6,008 bases of DNA from Accumulibacter sp. (GTDB lineage Bacteria > Pseudomonadota > Gammaproteobacteria > Burkholderiales > Rhodocyclaceae), in NCBI GenBank assembly GCA_031274075.1, contig JAISQQ010000452.1, positions 1 to 6,008 of the forward strand. The letters run 5' to 3'. Every line of letters begins with the position of its first letter. The stretch's first letter is position 1. The notes under the pieces are model-generated. The model saw only the letters and a program-made list of their open reading frames with translations. It was not told the origin of the DNA and searched no databases. Of this stretch, positions 5,522 through 6,008 are shown piece by piece. Both the position numbers and the translations under genes were made by a program.

Positions 5522-5585
5522 TTACCAGGCGCTTCGCGCCCGCAAGAATACTGACACCTGACCTCTGACACCTGATCCCTGACAC
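5522..5585 (-). repeat. Repeat A-type core, copy 5, with a different heptamer
   Basis: The core at 5522-5545 matches the inverted core of copy 4 with one substitution. It is followed by GAATA and then five exact 7-base units at 5551-5585: CTGACAC, CTGACCT, CTGACAC, CTGATCC, CTGACAC. The flanking units differ in sequence from the CTGTCYT units of copies 1-4 but keep the same length and side. The last unit abuts the 145-bp element. Confidence 0.7.
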
Positions 5586-5730
5586 GTAGGGCGGGAAAGC
5601 GAAGCGCCTCCCGCTGGTTGTTCTCTCCGGCGGCATCGCCGCCGCTCATCGTATTCAACGGCCCTTGAATCATGCGGCGCGTCGCGCCGTGAAACGGACC
5701 GGCGGGAGGCGCTGCGCTTTCCCGCCCTAC
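5586..5730. mobile_element. 145-bp MITE-like element with 29-bp terminal inverted repeats
   Basis: Termini 5586-5614 and 5702-5730 are inverted repeats matching at 28 of 29 positions, beginning GTAGGGCGGGAAAGCG. The interior has three hairpins: GGCGGC-ATC-GCCGCC (5629-5643), ATTCAA-N6-TTGAAT (5653-5670) and CGGCGCG-T-CGCGCCG (5675-5689). Each terminus can itself fold. It encodes no protein. No target-site duplication is evident, so mobility is an inference from architecture; the GTAGGGNGGG-type terminus is common in intergenic repeats of proteobacteria. Confidence 0.6.
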
Positions 5731-5791
5731 CGAACCGTCGCTGTTTTCACGCACGCAGGTCGACTTTACGTTCGTGAAGATCGTGATGGCT

Positions 5792-5858
5792 CCTGGGAGC
5801 GCGGGGCACCAGCCCCGCAACAGCGGTGGCAGTGTCATTCCCACTGTTGCGGAGCGAT
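5792..5858. repeat. Repeat C, copy 2 (inverted relative to copy 1, one arm decayed)
   Basis: Bases 5792-5826 match 35 bases of the intact copy 1 arm exactly. The following loop (TGGCAGTGTCATTC) matches the reverse complement of the copy 1 loop, showing the copy is inverted. The second arm (from CCACTGTTGCGGAGCG onward) is heavily substituted and no longer pairs perfectly. Confidence 0.7.
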
Positions 5859-5893
5859 TGCCCCACACCCCCAAAGCCCCCCCAAACATCCGC

Positions 5894-6008
5894 CTACTCA
5901 CCCCCGACCGTTTCCCACCACGCCCGCGTCACGGTCTCGTCGGGCGCCAGTTTTTCGCCCATCAGCGGCGTGAGCAATTTCACGTCGCCCGCCTTCGCCG
6001 CCAGATCG
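5894..6008 (-). CDS. C-terminal end of an unidentified protein, cut by the window edge
   Basis: An open minus-strand frame enters from the right edge and stops at TAG (5896-5894). Its visible 37 residues include DLAAKAGDVKLLTPLMGEKL and end RAWWETVGGE. GC-rich codon use, with G or C at most third positions, resembles the core genes here, and the frame stays open to the edge, so I judge it a real gene end. I do not recognise the family from this fragment. The intergenic repeats (copy 2 of repeat C) begin about 35 bases past its stop. No terminator hairpin with a T-run was found. Confidence 0.6.
   Translation of the reverse strand, partial: DLAAKAGDVKLLTPLMGEKLAPDETVTRAWWETVGGE

Noticed and set aside
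3811..5568. 585-codon plus-strand ORF overlapping ubiD in another frame
   Set aside because: UbiD matches its family end to end; this frame gives an Arg/Ala-rich, domain-free product that reads on through the 27-bp repeats.
5142..5636. Minus-strand ORF with repeated EAFTEAARR-type peptides
   Set aside because: The peptide repeat simply reflects the 27-bp DNA units; there is no ribosome binding site and it overlaps the ubiD end.

Overview
The window looks like a chromosomal segment of a high-G+C betaproteobacterium, most likely near the Rhodocyclales. This placement is inferred from the large single-chain PurL, a ubiquinone pathway with UbiA and UbiD very similar in motif layout to the E. coli enzymes, and the GC-rich codon use. 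No species can be named from the sequence alone.

Layout, left to right. Bases 1-697 (minus) are the N-terminal third-or-less of purL, running off the left edge. Bases 698-1971 hold no conserved gene. They contain a 184-bp tandem array of two alternating palindromic repeat modules (called A and B here), then an A+T-rich island (about 1292-1756) with a strong minus-strand promoter, two good ribosome binding sites and two small unrecognised ORFs, and then one more B and one inverted A copy that runs up to the ubiA start. Bases 1972-2865 (plus) are ubiA. A hairpin terminator at 2873-2897 separates it from the convergent dps-family gene (2930-3424, minus), which has its own promoter. Bases 3425-3706 are the divergent dps/ubiD intergenic region, with both promoters, a solitary CRISPR-repeat-like sequence and a group of hairpins. 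Bases 3707-5185 (plus) are ubiD. Bases 5186-5893 are another gene-free stretch packed with repeats: four 27-bp tandem units, a 37-bp perfect inverted repeat, a fifth A-type core with different heptamers, a 145-bp MITE-like element and a second inverted copy of the 37-bp family. Bases 5894-6008 (minus) are the C-terminus of an unidentified gene running off the right edge.

How the genes relate. UbiA prenylates 4-hydroxybenzoate and UbiD, with prenyl-FMN made by UbiX (not in the window), decarboxylates the product, so two consecutive ubiquinone steps flank a ferritin-like stress protein. The three genes are not one operon: dps is on the opposite strand and has its own promoter. PurL is an unrelated purine-synthesis gene.

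The most unusual content is in the intergenic DNA. Five copies of a conserved hairpin core are flanked by tandem heptamers whose number, and in one copy whose sequence, differs between copies. Copies of this family bracket the A+T-rich mini-operon.
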